From positions 62,001 through 126,000 of the forward strand of contig JALHLR010000002.1 of assembly GCA_022844475.1 (NCBI GenBank): 64,000 bases of DNA. The letters run 5' to 3'. Source of the stretch: Hyphomonadaceae bacterium (GTDB lineage: Bacteria; Pseudomonadota; Alphaproteobacteria; Caulobacterales; Hyphomonadaceae). Numbering within the stretch: the first letter of the stretch is position 1; the number at the start of each line of letters is the position of its first letter. Below are positions 18,589 through 27,279 of this stretch, one piece after another. A program made the translations under genes and the position numbers. A model generated the notes under the pieces. The model worked only from the letters and a program-made list of their open reading frames with translations, was not told where the DNA came from and made no database searches.

Positions 18589-19047
18589 ATGCCGATCGTT
18601 TCGTTACACGAGCTGCCGCAACGTGGGCCGCTGCTGGGGCTGGACCCCGGGGCGAAAACCATCGGCGTTGCAGCCAGCGACGCTGGCCGACTCATCGCGA
18701 GCCCGGTCGAGGTCATCCAGCGCGGCAAGAAGCTGGCGCCGTCGCTGGACAGGCTCTTTGCGCTCTACGATCTGCGCCAGTGCGTCGGCCTCGTGATGGG
18801 CCTTCCGAAGAACATGGATGGCAGCGAAGGGCCGCGCGCCCAGTCCGCGCGGTCACTTTCCCAGAACATCCTGCAGCGTCGCGATATTCCCCTGGCGCTT
18901 TGGGACGAGCGGCTTTCCTCGGCCGGCGTCGAGCGAGCGCTGCTGGAGGGCGATGCGAGCCGCGCCCGCCGCGACGAGGTGATCGACAAGCTCGCCGCCG
19001 CCTGGATCCTGCAGGGCGCCATCGATCGACTGCACAATCCGGCATGA
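18589..19047 (+). CDS. ruvX: Holliday-junction-resolvase-like / pre-16S rRNA nuclease YqgF
   Basis: This 152-residue RNase H-fold protein has the family motifs LLGLDPGAKTIGVAASD, LVMGLPKNMDGSEGPRAQ, LWDERLSS and a closing helix with DEVIDKLAAAWILQ. The acidic residues of these motifs form the active site. YqgF matures the 5' end of 16S rRNA and was originally proposed as a Holliday junction resolvase. The next gene overlaps its stop by ATGA. Confidence 0.94.
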   Translation: MPIVSLHELPQRGPLLGLDPGAKTIGVAASDAGRLIASPVEVIQRGKKLAPSLDRLFALYDLRQCVGLVMGLPKNMDGSEGPRAQSARSLSQNILQRRDIPLALWDERLSSAGVERALLEGDASRARRDEVIDKLAAAWILQGAIDRLHNPA

Positions 19048-19958
19048 GCGGGCTTTTCGTGGCGCTCGCGCCGGTCTTTCTCGCCATCCTCGCGGGATGG
19101 AGCGCCCGACTTACCAAGGTCGTGCCTGAGGCGGCGTGGGCCGGCGTCAATCGTCTCGCCTACATGATCCTGGCGCCGGTTTTCATGTTCACGGAAATTG
19201 TCCGGGCGGACCTTTCGTTCGCGGAGCTGTCGTTCGCGGCTGCCGGCGTGTTGTCGTTCATCGCAATGGGCGTGCTGGGATTCGCGCTGTTGCCGATCGC
19301 GCGCGGGCCGGTGTTTGCCAGCGCGCATCAGGGCACGATCCGGTGGAACACGTTCGTCATCCTGGCGGCCGCGGCGGCCGCCTTCGGACCCGAGGGATCG
19401 GCGCTTGTCGCGCTGCTGATGGGGCCGGGCATTCCGGTCGTGAATGTGATGACTGTGGCGGTTCATTCGCGATGGGGCGAGGGACAGAACCCCAGCCTGC
19501 GCGGGGTGACCCGGAGCCTGCTGACCAATCCGTTGCTGGTGGCATGCGTGCTGGGACTGGCGATCAACCTGTCTGGGTTGGAGCTGCCGCCATCGGTGAT
19601 GGATGTGCTGACGATCATCGGGCGCGGGGCGCTGGGCGTGACGCTGATGTGCGTGGGGGCGGGGCTGGACCTGAAAGCGATCTCGGCCAAGCCCGGCCTT
19701 ATGGCGGCAGGGGTGGCGATGAAGCTGCTGGTAGCGCCTCTGGTATTCATCGGAATCGGCCTGGCGCTGGGGCTGCAGGGCATGCACCTGGCGGTGCTGG
19801 CGATCTGCGGCGCCGCGCCCTCGCCGCCGGCGGCTTACATCCTGACACGGGAGATGGGGGGTGATCCGCGCTTCATGGCGGGCCACATCACGGCGACCAC
19901 GCTGTTGTCAGCGCTGGCGATTCCAACGGCGATCTGGCTGGCGGGGGTGGTTGGTTAG
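19044..19958 (+). CDS. AEC family transporter (auxin efflux carrier-like)
   Basis: This 304-residue protein has about ten hydrophobic helices. The N-terminal LAPVFLAILAGWSARL and the NRLAYMILAPVFMFTEI block are typical of bacterial AEC permeases, as is the C-terminal repeat ending AAPSPPAAYILTREMGGD. Such carriers export or exchange small organic anions; the substrate is unknown. The ATGA overlap with ruvX means a shared transcript. The gene uses noticeably more G-ending codons than the C-ending codons of most genes here. Confidence 0.9.
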   Translation: MSGLFVALAPVFLAILAGWSARLTKVVPEAAWAGVNRLAYMILAPVFMFTEIVRADLSFAELSFAAAGVLSFIAMGVLGFALLPIARGPVFASAHQGTIRWNTFVILAAAAAAFGPEGSALVALLMGPGIPVVNVMTVAVHSRWGEGQNPSLRGVTRSLLTNPLLVACVLGLAINLSGLELPPSVMDVLTIIGRGALGVTLMCVGAGLDLKAISAKPGLMAAGVAMKLLVAPLVFIGIGLALGLQGMHLAVLAICGAAPSPPAAYILTREMGGDPRFMAGHITATTLLSALAIPTAIWLAGVVG

Positions 19959-20040
19959 GGCTGCAAACAGGGCAATTCCGCGCCCGCCTTGCCGATACGC
20001 GACTCCCCCGTTATGACCGCCAAAATCGCGGGCAATCATC

Positions 20041-20997
20041 ATGGCGGACTACGCCTTCCCCCATCGGCACCTTCTGGGTATCGAGGGCCTGAACCGGCTC
20101 GACATCGAGACATTGCTGGAGCTGGGCGACAGGTATGTCGAGCTCAACCGCAGCCGCATAAAGCACGCCGATGTGCTGGCCGGGCGCACGCTGGTCAATC
20201 TGTTCTTCGAGAACTCCACCCGTACACAGGGATCGTTCGAGATCGCGGGCCGCCGTCTGGGCGCTGATGTCGTCACCATGCCCATTGCCACCTCGTCGGT
20301 GAAGAAGGGCGAAACCCTGATCGACACAGCGATGACGCTCAACGCCATGCGGCCCGACCTGCTTGTGATCCGTCACGGCTCATCCGGCGCGGTGAAACTG
20401 CTGTCGCGGAAAGTCGACTGCGCGGTGATCAATGCAGGCGACGGCACACACGAACATCCGACACAGGCGCTCCTTGATGCGCTTACCATCCGCCGCCGCG
20501 TCGGCGATATCGGCGGCATGCGGATCGCCATCTGCGGCGACATTCTCCATAGCCGTGTCGCCCGCTCGAACGTCGCATGCCTGAATGTGCTGGGCGCCGA
20601 GGTTCGGCTGATTGCACCGAGAACGCTCACGCCGCCCGGGGCTGCAGAGTGGGGTGCCGAAGTGTTCACCGACATGCGCAAGGGTCTCGCAGGCTGCGAT
20701 GTCGTGATGATGCTCCGGCTTCAGCAGGAGCGCATGGACGGCGCTTACCTCCCGTCGGCGCGCGAATACTTCCACTTCTGGGGACTGGACGAGGACAAGC
20801 TCAGCCACGCCAGGCCGGGCGCCTTCATCATGCACCCCGGCCCGATGAATCGCGGCGTCGAGATCGAGAGCGGCATCGCCGACCACAAGACGCGCTCCCT
20901 GATTACCGAGCAGGTCGAGATGGGCGTTGCGATCCGCATGGCCGTGCTCGAGACGCTCGCGCGCAACGCCCCCGACGTTGGAGCCAGGAACCAATGA
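20041..20997 (+). CDS. pyrB: Aspartate carbamoyltransferase catalytic subunit
   Basis: This is a 318-residue ATCase. The carbamoyl-phosphate loop appears as [13 protein letters not shown], followed by [12 protein letters not shown] and the later [12 protein letters not shown] and [12 protein letters not shown] motifs. It makes carbamoyl-aspartate in pyrimidine synthesis. There is no pyrI. The gene overlaps the next, an inactive dihydroorotase homologue, by ATGA, as expected for class A ATCases that need this partner for assembly. Confidence 0.97.
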   Translation: MADYAFPHRHLLGIEGLNRLDIETLLELGDRYVELNRSRIKHADVLAGRTLVNLFFENSTRTQGSFEIAGRRLGADVVTMPIATSSVKKGETLIDTAMTLNAMRPDLLVIRHGSSGAVKLLSRKVDCAVINAGDGTHEHPTQALLDALTIRRRVGDIGGMRIAICGDILHSRVARSNVACLNVLGAEVRLIAPRTLTPPGAAEWGAEVFTDMRKGLAGCDVVMMLRLQQERMDGAYLPSAREYFHFWGLDEDKLSHARPGAFIMHPGPMNRGVEIESGIADHKTRSLITEQVEMGVAIRMAVLETLARNAPDVGARNQ

Positions 20998-22280
20998 GCG
21001 GTCGCACAGTCATCTACAACGCACGCGTCATCGACCCCGCCTCGGGGCGCGATGAAAAGGGCGGCGTGCTGATCGAGAACGGCGTCATCGCCGATGTCGG
21101 CGCTGGCGTCGCGAAGACCACGGCGGGAGATGTGAAGATCGACGCCAAGGGCAAGGCGATGGCGCCCGGGCTCATTGATCTGCGCGTGAAGACCGGCGAG
21201 CCCGGCGCCGAGAACAAGGAAACCCTCGAGACCGCGGGCGACGCAGCGGCAGCGGGCGGCGTCACGACATTCGTGGTCATGCCGGACACGAACCCGGTGA
21301 TCGACAGCGTCGCTCTGGTTGATTTCATAACGCGCCGCGCCGAGAGCGTGGCGAAAGTTAAGGTGTTGCCGACCGCCGGGCTGACGATCGGCCTCGACGG
21401 CCTGAAGATGGCCGAGATCGGTCTGATCCGCGAAGCCGGCGCCGCCTTCTTCACCAATGGCGACAAGCCGGTCGAAGATGCAGGCGTGCTGCGCCGTGCG
21501 ATGAGCTATGCGGCCAGTTTCGATGCTCTTGTTGCATCGCGCCCCGATACGCCGGCGCTCTCAAGGAACACCGTGATGAACGCCGGCGCCTTTGCCGCGC
21601 GGCTCGGCGTGCGCGGCACGCCGCTGGAGGCGGAGTGGATTGCGCTCGAACGCGACCTGATGCTGGCCGAGACGACAGGCGTGCGCCTGCTGGCAGACTG
21701 CATCTCGACGGCGCGGTCGCTGGCCGCGGTCGAACGGGCCCGCAAGGCTGGCGTGAAGGTGGCGTGCTCTGTCGCGAGCTACTCGCTGTTCTTCAACGAG
21801 CTCGATGTCGGCGACTACCTCACTTACTGCAAGGTGCAGCCGCCCTTCCGCGGCGAGGCCGATCGCCTGGCGCTGATCGATGGCCTCAAGCGCGGCGCCA
21901 TCGACGCCGTCGTCTCGGCGCACGATCCGCAACCGACCGAGGACAAACGCCTGCCGATAGCGGATGCAGCCTTTGGGGCCGTCGGGCTGGAGACGCTTTT
22001 GCCTGCGTTGCTCAGCATCGCGCTGCGGGAAGAAATCCCGCTGGCCGTCGCACTGAAGCCCGTGACCAGCGGCCCAGCGGACCTGCTCGGCCTGCCGCAA
22101 GGCCGGTTGGCCAAGGGCGCGCCCGCTGACCTCGTCCTGTTCGATCCTGCCGCGCCATGGGCATGCGACAGGGACGACCTGTCCTCGCGCTCCAAGAACT
22201 CGCCCTTCGACGGGCGCAAGCTCGAAGGCAAGGTCCTGCGCACCTGGGTGAACGGCGTGACCGTGTTTGAGCGCGGCTGA
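20994..22280 (+). CDS. pyrX: Dihydroorotase-like non-catalytic subunit (PyrX / PyrC')
   Basis: This 428-residue protein has the full length and fold markers of a type I dihydroorotase, but the metal and catalytic positions are lost. The N-terminal D-x-H-x-H is replaced by DLRVK (near residue 64). The usual AHCED segment reads VASRPD, the HVST segment reads ADCIST and the TDHAPH segment reads SAHDPQP. It therefore should not hydrolyse dihydroorotate. Homologous inactive subunits in pseudomonads are needed to assemble active ATCase dodecamers. Overlap with pyrB supports that structural role here. An active dihydroorotase must lie outside the window. Confidence 0.88.
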   Translation: MSGRTVIYNARVIDPASGRDEKGGVLIENGVIADVGAGVAKTTAGDVKIDAKGKAMAPGLIDLRVKTGEPGAENKETLETAGDAAAAGGVTTFVVMPDTNPVIDSVALVDFITRRAESVAKVKVLPTAGLTIGLDGLKMAEIGLIREAGAAFFTNGDKPVEDAGVLRRAMSYAASFDALVASRPDTPALSRNTVMNAGAFAARLGVRGTPLEAEWIALERDLMLAETTGVRLLADCISTARSLAAVERARKAGVKVACSVASYSLFFNELDVGDYLTYCKVQPPFRGEADRLALIDGLKRGAIDAVVSAHDPQPTEDKRLPIADAAFGAVGLETLLPALLSIALREEIPLAVALKPVTSGPADLLGLPQGRLAKGAPADLVLFDPAAPWACDRDDLSSRSKNSPFDGRKLEGKVLRTWVNGVTVFERG

Positions 22281-22289
22281 GGACATCGC

Positions 22290-22961
22290 ATGACCGATCC
22301 GGGCTGGATTTCCTACCTCGCTGCGGCCGTGTGCGGCTATCTGCTGGGTTCGATCCCGTTCGGGCTCGTGATCACGAAGATGGCAGGGCTCGGCGACATT
22401 CGCGCCATCGGCTCGGGCAATATCGGCGCAACCAATGTGCTTAGGACGGGGCGCAAGGATCTCGCCGCTGCGACGCTGCTGCTCGATGCAGGCAAGGCAG
22501 GACTCGCCTTCTGGCTCTGCGTCTGGGGCATCAGCGCATATGGCGCCAACACCGGCGCGACCTACTATCCAGGTTCGATTCAGTCAGTCGGCCTGATCGG
22601 TGGCGCATTCGCCTTCGTCGGTCACTGCTTTCCGGTCTGGCTCAAGTTCAAGGGCGGCAAGGGCGTTGCCACCTATGTCGGCCTGCTGCTGGCCGGTATG
22701 TGGCAGGTCGGGCTGGCCTTCTGCGCGGTCTGGCTGATGACCGCCGCGCTGTTCCGCATGTCGTCCTTCGCGGCGCTCGTGGCCACGGCTGCGGCGCCGG
22801 TGATCGCATATTTTCTTGACCCGCTGGGCGACGGCTGGATCGTCACAGGAGCGCTGGCCGCGCTGATCTACTGGCGGCACCGCGCCAACATTCAGCGCAT
22901 ACTCGCCGGGACAGAACCGAAGATCGGCAAGAAGAAAGATGCCCCGCCTGCCGAGACCTGA
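22290..22961 (+). CDS. plsY: Acyl-phosphate glycerol-3-phosphate acyltransferase
   Basis: This 223-residue integral membrane enzyme has the three PlsY loops: GYLLGSIPFG, GSGNIGATNVLRTG and KFKGGKGVAT, plus a late loop YWRHRANIQRILAGTE. It transfers acyl groups from acyl-phosphate to glycerol 3-phosphate to make lysophosphatidate in the inner membrane. It follows pyrX by 9 nt, as in related genomes. The gene normally next in line, dprA, is decayed here. Confidence 0.96.
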   Translation: MTDPGWISYLAAAVCGYLLGSIPFGLVITKMAGLGDIRAIGSGNIGATNVLRTGRKDLAAATLLLDAGKAGLAFWLCVWGISAYGANTGATYYPGSIQSVGLIGGAFAFVGHCFPVWLKFKGGKGVATYVGLLLAGMWQVGLAFCAVWLMTAALFRMSSFAALVATAAAPVIAYFLDPLGDGWIVTGALAALIYWRHRANIQRILAGTEPKIGKKKDAPPAET

Positions 22962-22964
22962 CGC

Positions 22965-23930
22965 TCAGCGCGCGTTGTTGCGGCAATAATTGAGCGCGCC
23001 GACGAGATACTGGAAATCGGTCCAGGGTTTCAGCCACGCCCCAGAGGCAAGGTGGAGCCGCGCGCCAGCCGACTTCGCCCAGGCAACAGCCGCCTTGCGC
23101 ATCAGCCAGACCGGCATGCCCTTGAAGCGCCTGCCTCCCGCAGGGATGGACGCGCCAAGAATGTTCGCACCATCGCGCTGCGACAGGTGCGCCCAGGATT
23201 CACCGAGCGCGCGGTAGTAGTCCGCGACATAGCCGAGCCCAAGACGCTTTTCGGGAATGAGGTGGTTCACGCGCGCGCCGGGGACCCAGTAGCCTTTGCG
23301 TCCCTCAAGCAGCGCAAGGACGACAGCCGTCTCCTCGCCCAGCCGCCTGTGCATCGGCCCAACGCCGAGTTCGGGATCATAAAGCGCGTCAAGCTGCTCC
23401 TGCCGCCGCACGGCGAAGTTGGCGCCGAAGGGAAGGCGCTGGCTCGCAGCAGTGAGCTCAATCTCCTCAGCGCCAAAATCCCGCGCCGCATAGATATTGC
23501 CGAGCCAGCTCCGGTTGCTGAACCACCACTGCGGCGGCTCCCGCTCGAACACCGGCTCGATGACACCGCCGAACACTGTGGCTTCCGGATGCCGGGCGAA
23601 CGCCCCGGCATAGGCGACAAGCCAGTTCGCGTCGATGACCACATCGTCGTCGGTCCAGCAGATATAGTCGCCGCGCGCAGCGGCGACGCCACAATTGCGG
23701 GCGTTCGACAAGCCAGGGGTCAACTCAACGACTCGGCGGATCGGCAGCCGGCCTTCGAAATCGGCGACGACATCCGAGGTGTGATCCGTGCTGCCATTGT
23801 CGACAAGCACGAACTCCCAGGCCAGCCCGTCGGGAATGCGCATGCGCGTCGCGCTCTCGAGCGTGCAGCGCAGCTGCTCGGCGCGGTTGCGCGTGCAAAG
23901 AACGACCGAGATCTGCATCGCCTGGCTCAC
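22965..23930 (-). CDS. Family 2 glycosyltransferase
   Basis: This 321-residue GT-A protein has the N-terminal SVVLCTRNRAEQL and FVLVDNGSTDHT, the nucleotide/metal motif CWTDDDVVID, and downstream an ED-type acceptor motif (RLGEETAVVLALL). No membrane segment is clear. It would add a sugar from a nucleotide donor, probably to a surface polysaccharide or lipid. It lies on the opposite strand between plsY and the dprA remnant, interrupting the common order, so it may have been inserted. Confidence 0.88.
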   Translation of the reverse strand: MSQAMQISVVLCTRNRAEQLRCTLESATRMRIPDGLAWEFVLVDNGSTDHTSDVVADFEGRLPIRRVVELTPGLSNARNCGVAAARGDYICWTDDDVVIDANWLVAYAGAFARHPEATVFGGVIEPVFEREPPQWWFSNRSWLGNIYAARDFGAEEIELTAASQRLPFGANFAVRRQEQLDALYDPELGVGPMHRRLGEETAVVLALLEGRKGYWVPGARVNHLIPEKRLGLGYVADYYRALGESWAHLSQRDGANILGASIPAGGRRFKGMPVWLMRKAAVAWAKSAGARLHLASGAWLKPWTDFQYLVGALNYCRNNAR

Positions 23931-24033
23931 GAGGCCTCGCGCCTCATCCTCGGGTTAACCCAGCAGCTTCCGTGCCATCACGATCGCCGTTAAGGATGAT
24001 CTGGGCAGGCCCCGCGCGATGGGTTGGGAGTTC

Positions 24034-24439
24034 GTGTGGGAAGGGGGACGGGGATGCAGCCCACAGACAGGCGCCGAACGCGCCGACTGGCGTAGCCTTT
24101 CGCGCACGCGCCGGATCGGGCCGATCACCCTCTTTTCCACCTGTTGAACCGCTATGGCGCAGCCGCCGACGTGCTGGCCGCTCTGCCCACGCTCACGAAG
24201 AAGGCGGGCGGCAAGGCAAAGCTGAAGGCGCCATCTGCCGACGAGACAAAACGGGAGATCGACGCGACAGAGAGGGGCTCGCCGTGCGAGCAGCGCTCTC
24301 GCCAACGCCCGTCCGCGTCGACGAAATCGTGCGCGCGGTGGATGCGCCGCACTCTCTCGTGCACGCCGCGCGCGCGGAACTGGAACTCACCGGCGAGGCC
24401 GTGACGCATGTCGGGGGAAGCGCATCGCGGGCCGTCTGA
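24034..24439 (+). pseudogene. dprA: dprA remnant: N- and C-terminal ends joined by an internal deletion, plus a frameshift
   Basis: Reading across frames gives both ends of a DNA-processing protein A. Around 24070-24132 the frame reads ERADWRSLSRTRRIGPIT. One base appears lost in the T run near 24133-24136. The next frame then continues FHLLNRYGAAADVLAALP and KREIDATER to about 24270, the DprA N-terminal SAM-like domain. Directly after, in a third frame from about 24280, comes AALSPTPVRVDEIVRA to ELELTGEAVTHVGG, the DprA C-terminal winged helix, ending at 24439. The whole Rossmann domain of roughly 230 residues is missing. The position between plsY and topA is the normal dprA site. The gene cannot make a working protein. 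Confidence 0.88.
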
Positions 24440-24468
24440 GAGGCAGATCTTCACACCCTGCAAATTAT

Positions 24469-24485
24469 CTCCCCCTACGGGGGAG
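24469..24485. repeat. Small perfect palindrome (CTCCCCC-tac-GGGGGAG)
   Basis: Seven-base arms with a 3-nt loop lie between the dprA remnant and topA. It resembles short extragenic palindromes scattered in alphaproteobacterial genomes, or a weak hairpin in the topA leader. There is no T run, so it is not a clear terminator. Confidence 0.5.
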
Positions 24486-24582
24486 GCCCGGACCGTCATG
24501 GTCCCGCGAATTGACATTCACCGCGTCGGCCCCCACTTTCCGCCGCATCCTCCCCAAGAATGCATTGAAAATACGAGGAAAA

Positions 24583-27279
24583 ATGCAGGTTGTCGTCGTA
24601 GAGTCGCCTGGAAAGGTCAAATCCATCAACAAGTACCTGGGCCCCGGGTACAAGGTGATGGCGTCGTACGGCCACATCCGGGACCTGCCCTCGAAAGACG
24701 GTTCCGTGAAGCCCGACGAGGACTTCGCGATGACGTGGGACATCGATGGAAAGTCGATCAAGCATGTCAAGGAAATCGCCGATGCGATGCGCGAAGCCGA
24801 CGGCCTGATCCTCGCAACCGACCCTGATCGCGAGGGCGAGGCGATCTCGTGGCATGTGCTCGAGGCGCTCAACAACCGCAAGGTGCTGAAGGGCAAGACG
24901 ATCCAGCGCGTGACGTTCAACGCCATAACCAAGCAGGCGGTAACGGAAGCGATCCAGAACCCGCGCCAGATCGACCAGCAGCTGGTGGACGCCTATCTCG
25001 CCCGCCGCGCGCTCGACTATCTCGTGGGCTTCTCGCTCTCGCCCGTCCTGTGGCGCAAGCTGCCAGGCTCGCGCTCGGCTGGACGCGTGCAGTCGGTGGC
25101 GCTGCGCATCGTGGTCGACCGCGAGATCGAGATCGAGAAGTTCATCACGCAGGAATACTGGGATGTTGCTGCGCGCCTGTCCGTCAACGGATCTGAATTC
25201 GAAGCGCGGCTGACGGAACTCGACGGCCAGAAGCTCACCAAGTTCTCGCTGCCGAATGCCGAGAGCGCCGCACGCGCCCTCGCCGCAGTTCAGGCCGGCT
25301 CTTACAAGGTTGCCTCGGTCGAGGCCAAGCCGCATCGCCGCAATCCGCCGCCGCCTTTCACCACCTCGACGCTGCAGCAGGAAGCCGCTCGCAAGCTTGG
25401 CTTCTCGGCATCGCGCACCATGCAGGTGGCTCAGCGCCTCTATGAAGGCGTCTCGATCGGCGGAGAGAACACCGGCCTCATTACCTACATGCGTACCGAC
25501 GGCGTGCAGATGGCGGAAGAAGCCTACGCCGCTGCTCGCAGCGCCATCGGCCGCAACTATGGCAAGAACTACCTGCCCGACGGTCCGCGCCGCTACACGT
25601 CGAAAGCGAAGAACGCGCAGGAAGCCCACGAAGCGGTGCGACCCACCGACTTCGACCGCAAGCCAGGCCAGGTCCCGATGGAACCCGACATGGCGCGGCT
25701 CTACGAGCTGATCTGGAAGCGCGCTGTCGCCTCGCAGATGGAAGCAGCTCAGATCGAAAGAACCACGGTCGAAATCCCCTCGACCGATGGCCGCGCGACG
25801 CTGCGCGCGACCGGCCAGGTCATCAAGTTCGACGGCTTCCTGACGCTTTACCAGGAAGGCAAGGACGAGAACGACGAGGAGGATGGCGGCCGTCTTCCGG
25901 CCATCAACCAGGGCGACACGCCGAAGCTGGTCGAAGCCGTCCACACCCAGCACTTTACCGAACCGCCGCCGCGCTATTCGGAAGCGTCGCTGGTGAAGCG
26001 CCTGGAAGAACTCGGCATCGGCCGTCCGTCCACTTACGCATCGACACTCTCGACGCTGATCGACCGCGACTATGTGCGGCTGGAACAGAAGCGTTTCATT
26101 CCGGAAGACAAGGGCCGGCTGGTCACCATCTTCCTCGAAAAATTCTTCCCCCGTTACGTGGAATACGATTTCACGGCCTCGCTCGAAGAGAAACTCGACC
26201 TCGTGTCCGACGGCAAGCTGGCGTGGAAGGACTTCCTCCGCGACTTCTGGACCGAGTTCTCGGCCGCCATCGGCGCGACGACCGAACTGCGCGTGTCCAA
26301 TGTGATCGATGCGATCAACGATGTGCTCGGCTCCTACCTCTTCCCGCCGCGCAACGATGCGGACGGCAACGCGGTCGAACCCCGTCAGTGCCCCACATGC
26401 GGCAGCGGCCAACTGTCCCTGAAGCTCGGCAAGTTCGGCGCTTTCGTGGGCTGCTCCAACTATCCCGAATGCCGCTTCACCCGCCCCTTCGGCGGCGACC
26501 CGAACCAGCAGAGCGACATTCCTTCGGACGGCAAGGTGCTCGGCAACAATGAGGACGGCATCCCCGTCCTTCTGAAGTCGGGACGTTTCGGCGTCTATGT
26601 ACAACTGGGGCCTGACCCGATCGAGAAGGGCGAGAAGCCGCGGCGTTCGTCCATACCGAATGGCTGGCCAGTCTCCGAACTGAACCTGGAACAGGCGCTC
26701 AAGCTGCTCTCGCTGCCGCGCGAGGTGGGCAAGCACCCCGAGGACGGCGAGCCGATCGTCGCCAATCTCGGCCGCTATGGTCCCTACGTGCAGCACATCA
26801 AGACCTACGCCAACGTGCCGGATGTCAGCGAACTCTTCGAGATCGGCCTCAACCGCGCCGTCTCCCTGATCGCGGAAAAACGCGCCGGAAAGGGCGCCGG
26901 ACGAGGCCGCGGCGCGGCCATCGCCCCGCTCAAGGCGCTCGGCAATCACCCCGACGGCGAACCCATCAACCTTTTCAACGGCCGTTACGGCCCCTATCTG
27001 AAGCACGGGACGATCAACGCGAACATCCCACGCGGCGCAGACCCGGTCTCGATCACGCTTGAACAGGCGATCGAGCTGGTCGACGCCCGCGCAGCCGCAG
27101 CCCCCTCGACCAAGATGAAGGGCAAGAAGCCCGCCAAGAAGGCAGCGGCCAAGGCGCCAGCCAAGAAGGCTGCCGCCAAATCCATTGGAGAAACGAAATC
27201 AACGACCACCAAAAAGGCCCCCGCCAGGAAGGCGCCGGCAAAAGCAAAGAGCGCGAAGGCGACAAAAGCGGAAGCATGA
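24583..27279 (+). CDS. topA: DNA topoisomerase I
   Basis: This is an 898-residue type IA topoisomerase. The Toprim domain opens with VVVESPGKVKSINKYLG and includes ATDPDREGEAISWH. The active Tyr is Tyr302 in GLITYMRTDG. One C-terminal zinc ribbon is complete (CPTCGSG...GCSNYPECRF), followed by several Toprim-associated repeats (GRFGVYVQLG, GRYGPYVQH, GRYGPYLKHG). A Lys/Ala-rich tail (about residues 845-898) probably aids DNA or RNA polymerase contact. The start at 24583 has GAGGA upstream. It relaxes negative supercoils. rnr overlaps the stop by ATGA. Confidence 0.98.
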   Translation: MQVVVVESPGKVKSINKYLGPGYKVMASYGHIRDLPSKDGSVKPDEDFAMTWDIDGKSIKHVKEIADAMREADGLILATDPDREGEAISWHVLEALNNRKVLKGKTIQRVTFNAITKQAVTEAIQNPRQIDQQLVDAYLARRALDYLVGFSLSPVLWRKLPGSRSAGRVQSVALRIVVDREIEIEKFITQEYWDVAARLSVNGSEFEARLTELDGQKLTKFSLPNAESAARALAAVQAGSYKVASVEAKPHRRNPPPPFTTSTLQQEAARKLGFSASRTMQVAQRLYEGVSIGGENTGLITYMRTDGVQMAEEAYAAARSAIGRNYGKNYLPDGPRRYTSKAKNAQEAHEAVRPTDFDRKPGQVPMEPDMARLYELIWKRAVASQMEAAQIERTTVEIPSTDGRATLRATGQVIKFDGFLTLYQEGKDENDEEDGGRLPAINQGDTPKLVEAVHTQHFTEPPPRYSEASLVKRLEELGIGRPSTYASTLSTLIDRDYVRLEQKRFIPEDKGRLVTIFLEKFFPRYVEYDFTASLEEKLDLVSDGKLAWKDFLRDFWTEFSAAIGATTELRVSNVIDAINDVLGSYLFPPRNDADGNAVEPRQCPTCGSGQLSLKLGKFGAFVGCSNYPECRFTRPFGGDPNQQSDIPSDGKVLGNNEDGIPVLLKSGRFGVYVQLGPDPIEKGEKPRRSSIPNGWPVSELNLEQALKLLSLPREVGKHPEDGEPIVANLGRYGPYVQHIKTYANVPDVSELFEIGLNRAVSLIAEKRAGKGAGRGRGAAIAPLKALGNHPDGEPINLFNGRYGPYLKHGTINANIPRGADPVSITLEQAIELVDARAAAAPSTKMKGKKPAKKAAAKAPAKKAAAKSIGETKSTTTKKAPARKAPAKAKSAKATKAEA

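Noticed and set aside
20994-22280. Calling this gene an active dihydroorotase (pyrC)
   Set aside because: Every metal-ligand motif is altered, so only the non-catalytic subunit call is supported.
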